Below are positions 1 through 7,165 of a stretch of DNA of 8,982 bases, piece by piece. Source of the DNA: Treponema sp. (lineage in GTDB: Bacteria; Spirochaetota; Spirochaetia; Treponematales; Breznakiellaceae); contig JAITQR010000074.1 in assembly GCA_031288815.1 (NCBI GenBank), forward strand, positions 1-8,982, in the 5' to 3' direction. The notes under the pieces are model-generated. The model was not told where the DNA came from and did no database searches. It saw only the letters and a list, made by a program, of their open reading frames with translations. The position numbers and the translations under genes are program-made. Within the stretch, counting starts at the first letter, position 1. Every line of letters starts with the position of its first letter.

Positions 1-84
1 ATGCAAAAAAAGATAAGAGGCTACGGTCAGTGTGTGTAAAAATCCGTCTGCGCGGCGCTGTATTTCCGGTTTTAGTTTTGTTTC

Positions 85-116
85 TTGATGGGGGGGGGGG
101 GGGGGGGGGGTATGAA
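85..116 (+). promoter_or_regulatory. Candidate slippage-tuned promoter around the G tract
   Basis: TTGATG at 85-90 matches TTGACA at 4 of 6 positions, and TATGAA at 111-116 matches TATAAT at 4 of 6. The 20 bases between them are all G. Replication slippage would therefore change the -35/-10 spacing directly; 20 is above the usual optimum near 17. The design is known from phase-variable promoters such as Neisseria porA, and Treponema pallidum also has poly-G tracts near tpr promoters. The nearest large downstream gene is the GH38 gene, about 415 bp away. Both hexamers are weak, so this remains a hypothesis. Confidence 0.25.
90..110. repeat. Homopolymeric G tract (21 G)
   Basis: There are twenty-one consecutive G residues, flanked by TTGAT on the left and TATGAA on the right. 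Runs of this length slip during replication, so the true length probably varies between cells. It could also be miscounted in the assembly. Reading from the ATG at 88-90, all three possible phases stop within a few codons of the tract, so it does not look like a coding contingency tract. Confidence 0.95.
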
Positions 117-370
117 GAATTAATTTAATATGCTGCGGTTATTTGGCCAGCAACCCCATACATCCCCTTCAAATACAGTAAAAGTGTAAATCACCGGGTA
201 AGCGGAGCCTGCCCGGCAGTCGGAACTTATCCCTATAAAGCTAATTTTTAGTATACAGCCATTTTTTTACGCCGTCAATCTTTTTTATTATCTTTTTTCA
301 GCGGCGGCCGATCGCCATGTTTGCCGACAGCGATTCGGACCGTGTTTATATTTATATTCTCAAATTCAAG

Positions 371-406
371 GAGGCTTCTCCAAAACTTTAGTTTTGGAGA
401 AGCCTC
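371..406. repeat. Long perfect inverted repeat, copy 1
   Basis: The 17-bp arm GAGGCTTCTCCAAAACT (371-387) is followed by TT and then its exact reverse complement (390-406), giving a very stable hairpin in RNA or a cruciform in DNA. No T tract follows, so it is not a standard intrinsic terminator. A near-identical element at 8534-8573 lies at the other end of the locus, which argues for a dispersed palindromic repeat family. It sits about 125 bp before the GH38 start and may lie in that gene's leader. Confidence 0.85.
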
Positions 407-447
407 TACTATCAAAAGAAACAGTAACGATGTATAACCGAATCTGA

Positions 448-459
448 CCGGTTAACCGG
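448..459. promoter_or_regulatory. 12-bp perfect palindrome, possible operator
   Basis: CCGGTTAACCGG is a perfect 12-bp palindrome 72 bp before the GH38 start codon. The position suits a repressor or activator site for a sugar-utilisation gene. I see no second copy in the window, and no regulator gene is present to pair it with. It could be chance. Confidence 0.25.
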
Positions 460-530
460 CCGCAATTCAAATCGCCCTGGTTAAATTCCTCTTCAGTCAT
501 ACGGGCCGGGGAAAGGATAAGGAGTGTTCT

Positions 531-3377
531 ATGTCCACGTTGGCGGGTAGATTACGGAGTATCAAGGCAAGAACCGGTGGAAGCCGGGTAAGCGGGGGAT
601 GGGAACAGGGAACGGGGGCGCCGGATCATGTCCGGCACGGGTATACGGCGCCCAGCGCGGCAAACCGGCGTATCCTTGCGGAACTTGGCTTTGCCATCAG
701 GCTGTCCGAAGCGACGAACGCCTGGGACGCCGAAATCGGCAGGGCCCTGGATGTACTCGAAAGAAGCCTTGAGGCCCAGGGAGTCCTTACCGCCGATGCC
801 TGCGCGGAAGCCGAAGGGGCCATTTTGTCTTTGGAAAAGGCCGCCAAGGAATATACGGTCCTCTTTGCGTCCCATGCTCATATCGACATGAACTGGATGT
901 GGAGCTGGCAGGAAACCGTTCAGGCGGCCCTGGCGACCTTCCGTACCATCCTTCACCTGATGGACGATTACCCGGGCTTTACCTTTTCCCAGTCCCAGGC
1001 CTCCTGCTATCACCTGGTGGAACGGTACGATCCCGAGCTGATGGAGACTATTAAGGGCCGGATAAAAGAAGGCCGCTGGGAGGTAACCGCCTCCGCCTGG
1101 GTGGAAACCGATAAAAATATGCCCAACACCGAGTCCCTGCTTAGGCACATCAGGTATACGAAAAACTACCTCCGGTCCGCCTGGGCTGTGGACCCGGCGA
1201 GCCTTAGCATCGACTTTTCACCCGACACCTTTGGCCACAGCGCCAATATCCCGGAGATCGATGCCTACGGCGGGGTAAAGTACCTGGACCACTGCCGGGG
1301 TCTGGCGGAAAACTATGTCCTGTACCGCTGGCGTTCCCCGTCGGGGGCGGAGCTTATCTGCCAGCGGGAGCCCTACTGGTACAACCGGGGTATCCAGGAC
1401 GAGATAGCCTTTGACGCGGTCGATCTGGCCAAAGCCTGCGGCGGTCTTAAAACCTCCCTTATCGTGTACGGCGTGGGCGATCACGGCGGCGGCCCCACAA
1501 GACGGGACATCGAAAAGATCCTGGAACTCAAGGAATGGCCCGTATACCCGGTGTTACGTTTCGGTACCTTTACCGAGTACTTTAAAGCCGCTGAAACGGT
1601 GCGGGACCGGCTTCCCCTGGTGGACAGGGAGATTAACTTTGTGTTTACCGGCTGTTATACCACCCAAAGCAGGATCAAGATGGGGAACCGTCACGGCGAG
1701 GCGGCCCTTCTGGACGCCGAAGCCCTGGACTCCATGGCTAAGGTTCTGACGGGAAGGCGGTATTCTCCGGAAAAACTGGAGCATACATGGCGGAAGCTCC
1801 TGTTTAACCACTTCCACGATATCATCACCGGGTCCTGCGTACGGGACAGCCGGGACTACGCCATGGCAAATTACGCCGAGGTCCAGGCGGTAGCCGGAAC
1901 GGTCCGGGAAAAGGCGGGAATAAGTCTGGCCGGGGAAATCGACACCTCGACGATACGGACCGGACCGGAACCGGATACCAGATCGGAAGGCGCCGGAGCG
2001 GGCTTTGGCCTTGACTTTTTCGGCGGGGTTCCCAGCCCCGAGCGGGGCCGTGGCCCTGTGCGCATTTACCACGTATTTAACTCCAGCGCCCACAGACGCC
2101 GCGAAGTTGTGGAGTTTACCCTGTGGGACTGGGACTACGATCTTAACCTGGCGGAACTTACCGATTATGCGGGTACCAAACTCCCCTTCCAGCTTCTGGA
2201 CCGGGAACCCATTAGCTACTGGGACCACCGCTATGTCCGTTTTATCGCCCGGGTGGAGGTTCCCGCCGGGGGCTACACCACCGTTGTTCTGCGGGAAAAG
2301 GTATACGCCGGCGTATCCCTGCTGAACAGCCGCGATCCCCGGCTGGAGGCGCCCCACGGCCCCATCGTTCTGGAAAACGATCTGCTCCGGGCGGAATTCG
2401 ATCCGGCTTCCGGCGCCCTCCGCTCCCTTAAAGATAAGAAAAGCGGCGTGGAACGGATCGTCCCTTCCGCGGGGCTTGTCGTCAACTGGGCGGAAAAGAG
2501 GACTAACAACGCATGGCTTATCGGCCGCGTGGTGGGGCAGGAACCGGTTTCCTGTCCCACCAGGATCGTTCCCTTCGGCAGGGACGATTCCCTGCGGCAG
2601 GGTTTTGAGATTGAGCAGGAGGTTCTCAGATCCCGCATAAAAACCGAGGTTTCCCTTGACAGGGACGCCGGGGCCATTGCCTACCGGTTTAGCATCGTCT
2701 GGAACGAGGCCGCGGAAGACCACAAACACGTACCGGTCCTCTGTTTCTCCCTGCCCCTGGCCGCCGAGCCGGAGGTCTACCTGTCCGATGTGCCCGCGGG
2801 AGCCCAGTGCCGTCCCTCTTCTTTCCAGGACGTCCCGGCCCTGCAATATACGGCGGCCCTGAGCGGCGGGGAAGCCTTGGCCCTGGTTACCGATTCTAAG
2901 GACGGCTACCGTGGCTGCGGCGGTGTCCTCAGCGTCACCCTTATCAACACCGCCTCCAGCCCCGACCCCTACCCCGAACGGGGCGAACACGCTGTAAAAC
3001 TCTGGGTCGTCCTGGAAAAAACCGATCCCAAGGTCCTTGCCGAAAGGGCGGGGGACCTCTGCCGCGGCATGAGCGTTATCTCCGGCAGCAGCCATCCGGG
3101 CACACTGCCCCTTGCCAAGGAACTGCTGCGGCTGGATTCCTCCTCCACGGTGTTGAGTTCCACGGGCCTTAGCGCCGACGGCGCGCTTCTTGTCAGGGTC
3201 TACGAAACCGCAGGCAGGGAGGATTCGGTTACCCTTACGGCGCCTTCCGCCATCAAAACCGCCGAACTGGTTGATCTTGACGAGAAGGCGCTTGGGACTT
3301 TGACACCGAAGGGCAGCGCCGTAAACTTCGGACTTCTCCCCTGGAAAATAGGAACGGTGAAGATCAGGCTGGCGTAG
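531..3377 (+). CDS. GH38 alpha-mannosidase, cytoplasmic
   Basis: This is a glycoside hydrolase family 38 enzyme, a retaining zinc-dependent alpha-mannosidase that removes terminal alpha-linked mannose. The HAHIDMNW block (H115-W122) supplies the zinc-binding His and Asp. SPDTFGHS follows, with D232 the expected catalytic nucleophile, then VGDHGGGPT near D317 and the NHFHDIITGS block (H427, H429, D430). The catalytic domain spans roughly residues 108-390 and the helical middle domain roughly 395-480. A Gly/Pro/Glu-rich linker (about 475-512) leads to the C-terminal beta domains. At 948 residues it is full length for the family. There is no signal peptide, so it should act on imported oligosaccharides. 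AAGGAG at 519-524, six bases before the ATG, supports the start. Linkage preference cannot be read from sequence. It is followed 324 bp later by a GH92 mannosidase. Confidence 0.95.
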   Translation: MSTLAGRLRSIKARTGGSRVSGGWEQGTGAPDHVRHGYTAPSAANRRILAELGFAIRLSEATNAWDAEIGRALDVLERSLEAQGVLTADACAEAEGAILSLEKAAKEYTVLFASHAHIDMNWMWSWQETVQAALATFRTILHLMDDYPGFTFSQSQASCYHLVERYDPELMETIKGRIKEGRWEVTASAWVETDKNMPNTESLLRHIRYTKNYLRSAWAVDPASLSIDFSPDTFGHSANIPEIDAYGGVKYLDHCRGLAENYVLYRWRSPSGAELICQREPYWYNRGIQDEIAFDAVDLAKACGGLKTSLIVYGVGDHGGGPTRRDIEKILELKEWPVYPVLRFGTFTEYFKAAETVRDRLPLVDREINFVFTGCYTTQSRIKMGNRHGEAALLDAEALDSMAKVLTGRRYSPEKLEHTWRKLLFNHFHDIITGSCVRDSRDYAMANYAEVQAVAGTVREKAGISLAGEIDTSTIRTGPEPDTRSEGAGAGFGLDFFGGVPSPERGRGPVRIYHVFNSSAHRRREVVEFTLWDWDYDLNLAELTDYAGTKLPFQLLDREPISYWDHRYVRFIARVEVPAGGYTTVVLREKVYAGVSLLNSRDPRLEAPHGPIVLENDLLRAEFDPASGALRSLKDKKSGVERIVPSAGLVVNWAEKRTNNAWLIGRVVGQEPVSCPTRIVPFGRDDSLRQGFEIEQEVLRSRIKTEVSLDRDAGAIAYRFSIVWNEAAEDHKHVPVLCFSLPLAAEPEVYLSDVPAGAQCRPSSFQDVPALQYTAALSGGEALALVTDSKDGYRGCGGVLSVTLINTASSPDPYPERGEHAVKLWVVLEKTDPKVLAERAGDLCRGMSVISGSSHPGTLPLAKELLRLDSSSTVLSSTGLSADGALLVRVYETAGREDSVTLTAPSAIKTAELVDLDEKALGTLTPKGSAVNFGLLPWKIGTVKIRLA

Positions 3378-3701
3378 AAAATGGATTCAAGCGTTCTTTA
3401 CCGGGCTAAGCCAAGGGCAATGGGAGTCTGCGGGGCAGTCCCGCGAAGTTTTTACAGACGAGCGGATCGTTCAGGTCGAACTTCGAGTTTTGCCGTTAAT
3501 ATGTGCCCAACAGCCAAACGCGCAAGGGATTGGAGGGGCCACGTTCGTTGCGCGGCAACGAATGGAGCGAAGCGAAACCCCGGAAAGCCCGGTTTCCGGT
3601 GTGAAACACCGGAAATGCGCCCAAATAATATAAACTCGACATTCGGCCGTTCAGTAAGCAATCATTCGTTTTCATAGAGAAGTTATCGAGGAGTTATCGT
3701 T
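3378..3701 (+). other. Intergenic region between the two mannosidase genes
   Basis: The 324-bp gap holds a compact structured element (3511-3614, listed separately) and, before it, a small hairpin GCGGG/CCCGC at 3430-3444. Five T bases follow at 3449-3453, which is a weak terminator-like arrangement. A 98-codon frame at 3381-3677 runs through these structures without a ribosome binding site or recognisable domain, and I do not call it a gene. Just before GH92, the octamer AGTTATCG occurs twice with an 11-bp period (3681-3688 and 3692-3699), and the GH92 ribosome binding site lies between and overlaps the copies. Confidence 0.6.
3501..3624. repeat. Structured element flanked by 10-bp direct repeats
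   Basis: An imperfect direct repeat (ATGTGCCCAA at 3501-3510, ATGCGCCCAA at 3615-3624; 9 of 10 match) brackets about 104 bp of hairpin-forming sequence. Inside are an arm pair at 3542-3551/3555-3564 (core TTCGTTGC/GCAACGAA, loop GCG) and a 10-bp perfect stem at 3593-3602/3606-3615 with a GAA loop. GCGCA (3520-3524) can pair with TGCGC (3616-3620), and GGGG (3535-3538) with CCCC (3578-3581). CCGGAAA at 3580-3586 can alternatively pair with TTTCCGG at 3593-3599. This could be a small non-autonomous repeat or a structured leader for GH92. I do not recognise the family. Confidence 0.5.
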
Positions 3702-5801
3702 ATGGAACTAACTAAAACCGGCGGAAACACCCCCGCCGATCTGGTAAATCCCTATATCGGGAGTATATCGCACCTCCTTACCACCACCATACCGGAGGTG
3801 TTTGTCCCCTACAGCTACATCCGGGCCTTTCCACTGGGGGAAGGCTGCGTGGATCGGTACTGCAACGAAGAGGTACTGGGCTTTCCCCTGGGCGCCGCTT
3901 CCATTATGCCCGGCAGGGGAGTCGATTTTGAAAACACCCTGGATCATTCCCGGGAGTGGTGCCGCTGTTTTAAGAACGAGCTTATTCTTGAAAAATATGG
4001 AATCGGAGTCGAAATGACCGCCGCCCGGCACTGCCACCTGTACCGTTTTACCGGGGCCGGCGCGGTAAAAGTTTCCGTTCCCCCCGGCGGAACCATAGGG
4101 GTAGAGAATGGCGTCATCCGTATCCATGCCCCGCTTAAAGACCGGGACCAGAAACTCCCCGGCCAGTTCATCATCCTGAGCTCCGATAAACCCTTCAAGG
4201 TCCTGTCAAGTTCCGGGACCGATCTTGTCATCGACGCCCCGGCCGGCGGCGCCGAGTACTACGCCGCCGTCTCCTTCATCTCCTTTGCCAAAGCCGCGGA
4301 AAGTCTTTCCCGGGAGATTTCCCCCGGTTATTTTGACGCCGCTGTGGATGAACTAAAGACAATCTGGAACAACTACTTAGGCCGCTTCAAGATCGAAGGC
4401 AATACGACGGACCGGCGGATCGTATTCTATACCGCCGTGTACCGGGTTTTCCGCCGGATGATCGATAACGCCGAATATGGCGAATACTTCAGCGGTTTTG
4501 ATCTTAAAATTCACCGGGGCGATCATTTCTTTACCAGGGATCAGCTCTGGGATACCTTTCGTACCCCCCATCCCCTCCGCATGCTGGTGGACCGGGAGAA
4601 CGAAGAGCTTATGCTCCAAAGTTACCTTGACATGTACGGGCAGTCCGGTTATCTTCCCTCGTTTATTTCTCAATTCAACGAAATCGGTCCCATGATCGGC
4701 TTCCACGCGGCGGCCCTTTTTGCCGATGCCCGCAGCCGGGGCCTTAAGGCGGATTATGCCAAGGCCTATGAGGGCATGCGGAAAAACGCTATGGAACAGT
4801 GTATGCTCCCCTGGAATTGTAGAACCCCCCTTACCGTTCTGGATACCTGCTACCTGGAGAAGGGTTTTTTCCCGGCCCTGAAAAAAGGGGAAAAGGAGAC
4901 TATCCCCAACGTGAACGAATTTGAACGCCGCCAGGCCGTCTCCGTAACATTGGAACACTCTTTTGACGACTGGTGCGTTGCCCAGCTTGCCAAGACCCTC
5001 GGCAAGGAAGACGACTACAACTACTTCATGAAAAGGTCCCATAACTGGAAGAACCTCTACCGTGAAGACCTGGGACTCTTCGCCCCCAAAGACCTGGCCG
5101 GTAACTGGGTGGAAGATTTTGATCCCATGTATTCCGGAGGCCAGGGCGGCCGCGATTATTTTACCGAAAACAACGGTTATACCTGGCAGTGGGGGATCCT
5201 CCACGATCCCATGGGTCTTTTTGAGAAAATGGGCGGCAAGGCCGAGGCTGAAAAAAAACTGGACACCCTTTTCCGTATGGGTACCGGCGGTTCAAACAAC
5301 AAATACGTGTATATGGGCCAGTTTCCGGACTCCACCGGCCTTATGGGACAGTTCTGCATGGGAAACGAGCCTAGCTTCCACATACCCTACCTATACGATT
5401 ATCTGGGGACACCATGGAAAGCCCAAAAACGCCTTAGGGATCTTATGGATATTTGGTACTTCAATTCGCCCCTCGGTATCTGCGGCGATGAGGATGAGGG
5501 GACCCTTTCGGGCTGGCTTGTTTTTTCGGCCCTGGGCTTTTTCCCCGTATGCCCCGGTTCGGGCCGTTACGCCATCGGTACGCCCCTCTTTGACAGGGCC
5601 TCGATTTCCCTGGGGGACGGAAAGGCATTTACCATAACCAGCCCGGGCGCCGGGGAAGGACGGCGCTACATTCAATCGGCGCGCCTTAACGGGAAACCCC
5701 TGGCCGAACCTTTTCTTAGCCACGAAGAGCTTTCCTCCGGGGCCGAATTGGTTCTTGAGATGGGGAACGCACCGCGGATGGAGTGGAACGGAGGGGCATA
5801 G
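3702..5801 (+). CDS. GH92 alpha-mannosidase, cytoplasmic
   Basis: This is a glycoside hydrolase family 92 enzyme, a calcium-dependent inverting exo-alpha-mannosidase. Family hallmarks are NPYIGS near the N terminus, WDTFR (283-287) followed by HPL, FDDWCVAQLAK (D422, D423), WQWGILHDPMGL and MGNEPS with E556 as the expected general acid. GDEDEG follows, with D596 and D598 matching the family's acidic D-x-D general-base region, then SGWLVFSALGFFPVCPG. The beta-sandwich N-terminal domain and the catalytic barrel are both complete (699 residues). It has no signal peptide, unlike many Bacteroides GH92 enzymes. GAGGAG at 3688-3693, eight bases before the ATG, fixes the start. Linkage is unknown; members cut alpha-1,2, 1,3, 1,4 or 1,6 bonds or mannose-phosphate-mannose. 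The residue before GNEPS is Met where I recall His as common. Confidence 0.93.
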   Translation: MELTKTGGNTPADLVNPYIGSISHLLTTTIPEVFVPYSYIRAFPLGEGCVDRYCNEEVLGFPLGAASIMPGRGVDFENTLDHSREWCRCFKNELILEKYGIGVEMTAARHCHLYRFTGAGAVKVSVPPGGTIGVENGVIRIHAPLKDRDQKLPGQFIILSSDKPFKVLSSSGTDLVIDAPAGGAEYYAAVSFISFAKAAESLSREISPGYFDAAVDELKTIWNNYLGRFKIEGNTTDRRIVFYTAVYRVFRRMIDNAEYGEYFSGFDLKIHRGDHFFTRDQLWDTFRTPHPLRMLVDRENEELMLQSYLDMYGQSGYLPSFISQFNEIGPMIGFHAAALFADARSRGLKADYAKAYEGMRKNAMEQCMLPWNCRTPLTVLDTCYLEKGFFPALKKGEKETIPNVNEFERRQAVSVTLEHSFDDWCVAQLAKTLGKEDDYNYFMKRSHNWKNLYREDLGLFAPKDLAGNWVEDFDPMYSGGQGGRDYFTENNGYTWQWGILHDPMGLFEKMGGKAEAEKKLDTLFRMGTGGSNNKYVYMGQFPDSTGLMGQFCMGNEPSFHIPYLYDYLGTPWKAQKRLRDLMDIWYFNSPLGICGDEDEGTLSGWLVFSALGFFPVCPGSGRYAIGTPLFDRASISLGDGKAFTITSPGAGEGRRYIQSARLNGKPLAEPFLSHEELSSGAELVLEMGNAPRMEWNGGA

Positions 5802-6106
5802 AAAGAAACCCCGGCCTCCGCGCCTACATTCACCCCCGGCGCTGTTCCGCCGCCGGGAAGCCCGGGGATGTAAAACAAGCCCGAATATTCAACTATGGGG
5901 GGGAAGCCCCCCCCTCACTCCATAGTCCTCCCCGGCTAAGGCCGGGTCCGGTCTATTCCGTTACCCCCCTCCGGGGGCAAGATCAACGGCTTGCGGCCCC
6001 CGGAACCCCCCGGCCTTTGGGAAAACCTGATCTTTTACCCAGTATTAATAAATCCCTTACACGCCCTTGACAGTCATCCCGTAGTGTTTTTCGCGGGAGG
6101 CCCATA
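5802..6106 (+). other. GC-rich, hairpin-dense intergenic region
   Basis: No convincing gene is present; a 95-codon frame at 5783-6070 overlaps the GH92 end and runs through inverted repeats. Visible structures include CCCGGCG/CGCCGGG (5835-5841/5851-5857) and ACTATGG/CCATAGT (5892-5898/5920-5926), the latter enclosing a G7/C8 block. CCCGGC/GCCGGG (5931-5936/5941-5946) follows, then a bulged stem of CCGGGGG with CCCCCGG (5971-5977/5997-6003) continued by CAAG/CTTG. AAGATCA at 5979-5985 can also pair with TGATCTT at 6028-6034. None ends in a T run typical of an intrinsic terminator. The density of structure suggests a repeat element, not plain spacer. Confidence 0.55.
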
Positions 6107-6943
6107 GTGGAAGCCGTCAAATTCGTCCATATTTCCGATACCCACATCCTGCGGGATTACGGTAAAGCGGAGCTGCCTTTTTTCGATTCCCCCCATAATC
6201 CCCCGGAAATCCTCCGGGAGATACTAAGGGGCATTGCGTCAGAAAAGGCCCGGCCCGATTTCATTATTTTTTCCGGGGACCTGGTGCATGAAGGGGACGC
6301 CGAGGACTATGCCCTGTTCAGGCGGATCATCGATGAAACCCTGGAAGGCATTCCGGCTTTTTTCGCACTGGGCAACCACGATCGCAAACAGGCCTACTGT
6401 CAGGGGTTCCTGCGGGAACCGGCGCGTTCGGGGCCCTGTTATTACTGCGTGGAACTCCGGGGCCTGCGGATCATTGTCCTTGATTCCTCCGTGGAAAAAA
6501 GCGCCTCCGGCTCTATCGACGAAATTCAGCTTGCCTGGCTTCGCGGGGAACTGGGGCGGAAAACCGGTATTGGCAGCATCATTGTCCTGCACCATCCCCC
6601 CTGCGGTGAACTAAAAACAGGAATCCTCGCCCACAGCCTTACGAATTCCCCGGCCCTCAGGGATGTTCTTGAGGGCGGCGATGTCCGGGCGATCTTTTCC
6701 GGCCATACCCACGAGAACAGCGTTACTATCTTTGCCGGCATCCCCCAGTTTACCGCGGGCAGCACGGCCTTTGGCATAAGCCTGGACGAACATAACATGT
6801 GTTTCACCAATCAGTACGCCTATAACGAGGTCCTTATAAACGAACAGGGCCTGTATGTGCACGAGGAGATTTTTTCCGGTGATATTAAAATTCTGGCGCG
6901 GGTATCCATTGCCGAACTTATAAAAGCCATGGAAGGGGTGTAA
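6107..6943 (+). CDS. Calcineurin-like metallophosphoesterase, GpdQ/CpdA type
   Basis: This is a binuclear-metal phosphoesterase of the class III cyclic-nucleotide / glycerophosphodiesterase group. The full metal-ligand set is visible: D11 and H13 (SDTH), D58 (SGDLVHEGD), N90 with H91 (GNHD), H162 or H163 (LHHPP), and H200 and H202 (GHTH). As I recall it, Enterobacter GpdQ has 274 residues with ligands D8, H10, D50, N80, H156, H195 and H197, which is close to the spacing here (278 residues). There is no signal peptide, so it is cytoplasmic. The start is GTG, with GGGAGG at 6095-6100 six bases upstream; no ATG fits. Substrate is unproven: 3',5'-cAMP, a glycerophosphodiester, or a phosphorylated sugar from the neighbouring mannoside pathway are all possible. 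The gene lies between a mannosidase and an ABC importer. Confidence 0.88.
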   Translation: MEAVKFVHISDTHILRDYGKAELPFFDSPHNPPEILREILRGIASEKARPDFIIFSGDLVHEGDAEDYALFRRIIDETLEGIPAFFALGNHDRKQAYCQGFLREPARSGPCYYCVELRGLRIIVLDSSVEKSASGSIDEIQLAWLRGELGRKTGIGSIIVLHHPPCGELKTGILAHSLTNSPALRDVLEGGDVRAIFSGHTHENSVTIFAGIPQFTAGSTAFGISLDEHNMCFTNQYAYNEVLINEQGLYVHEEIFSGDIKILARVSIAELIKAMEGV

Positions 6944-7021
6944 ACGCCGGGTTTAAAGATCCATTCGCGCCGGGTGTCCGTTTTAACGTGCCATTACATT
7001 CGATACAAGTTTTTCATAAAA

Positions 7022-7165
7022 GAGACTTGTTCGATAAATCAGTTATCGAACAAATTCCTTATAAAATTAGCAAAATACGAAGTATTTTGCGAGACTTGTT
7101 CAACAACCCGAACCCGAAGGAACCACAGGTTCCAGGGTTCAGTAAAATAGGTTGTTGAACAAGTC
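7022..7165 (+). promoter_or_regulatory. Structured leader of the binding-protein gene
   Basis: Three hairpins lie in series. The first is 11 bp with a 5-base loop (TTGTTCGATAA 7027-7037 / 7043-7053). The second is 9 bp with a GAA loop (7070-7078/7082-7090). The third is a large nested hairpin whose outer 16-bp stem GACTTGTTCAACAACC (7093-7108) pairs with 7150-7165 and encloses GAACCC/GGGTTC and GGAACC/GGTTCC stems. Hairpins one and three are each preceded or opened by the direct repeat GAGACTTGTTC (7022-7032, 7091-7101). The last stem ends one base before the AAGGAG ribosome binding site. TATAAA at 7060-7065 could be a -10 box but lacks a good -35. It may be a regulatory leader, a repeat cluster, or both. 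Confidence 0.55.

Larger units (their letters stand above)
1..530. other. Non-coding region upstream of the GH38 gene
   Basis: No convincing gene is present on either strand. The first 39 bases read open from an ATG to TAA (12 codons), and a 19-codon ATG frame lies at 130-189, but neither has a clear ribosome binding site. The region is richer in A+T than the genes, with T-rich stretches at about 264-300. It contains a 21-G run, a 17-bp inverted repeat and a 12-bp palindrome, each listed separately. A weak promoter candidate for the GH38 gene is TTGCCG at 321-326 with TTTATA at 345-350 (18-bp spacer), which would place the inverted repeat in the early transcript. I would not rely on that promoter. 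Confidence 0.6.

Noticed and set aside
1554..3095. 513-codon open frame on the minus strand
   Set aside because: It lies wholly inside the GH38 gene, shows no domain, and arises from strong GC bias at third codon positions. The plus-strand protein has all family motifs.
3381..3677. 98-codon plus-strand frame after the GH38 gene
   Set aside because: It starts three bases after the GH38 stop without a ribosome binding site and runs through palindromes. The translation is Arg/Pro-rich with no recognisable fold.
4377..5204. 275-codon open frame on the minus strand
   Set aside because: It is antisense to the GH92 catalytic domain, with composition typical of a shadow frame and no recognisable motif.
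5783..6070. 95-codon plus-strand frame between GH92 and the phosphoesterase
   Set aside because: It overlaps the GH92 end and consists mainly of translated GC-rich inverted repeats. A repeat element explains it better than a protein.
6067..6072. TTGACA as a -35 box for the phosphoesterase gene
   Set aside because: The hexamer is perfect, but the region 16-18 bases downstream (around 6090) reads TTCGCG, with no -10 box.
7022..7101. CRISPR-like array from repeated GAGACTTGTTC
   Set aside because: There are only two 11-base copies, each part of a different hairpin, with no regular spacer pattern and no cas genes.
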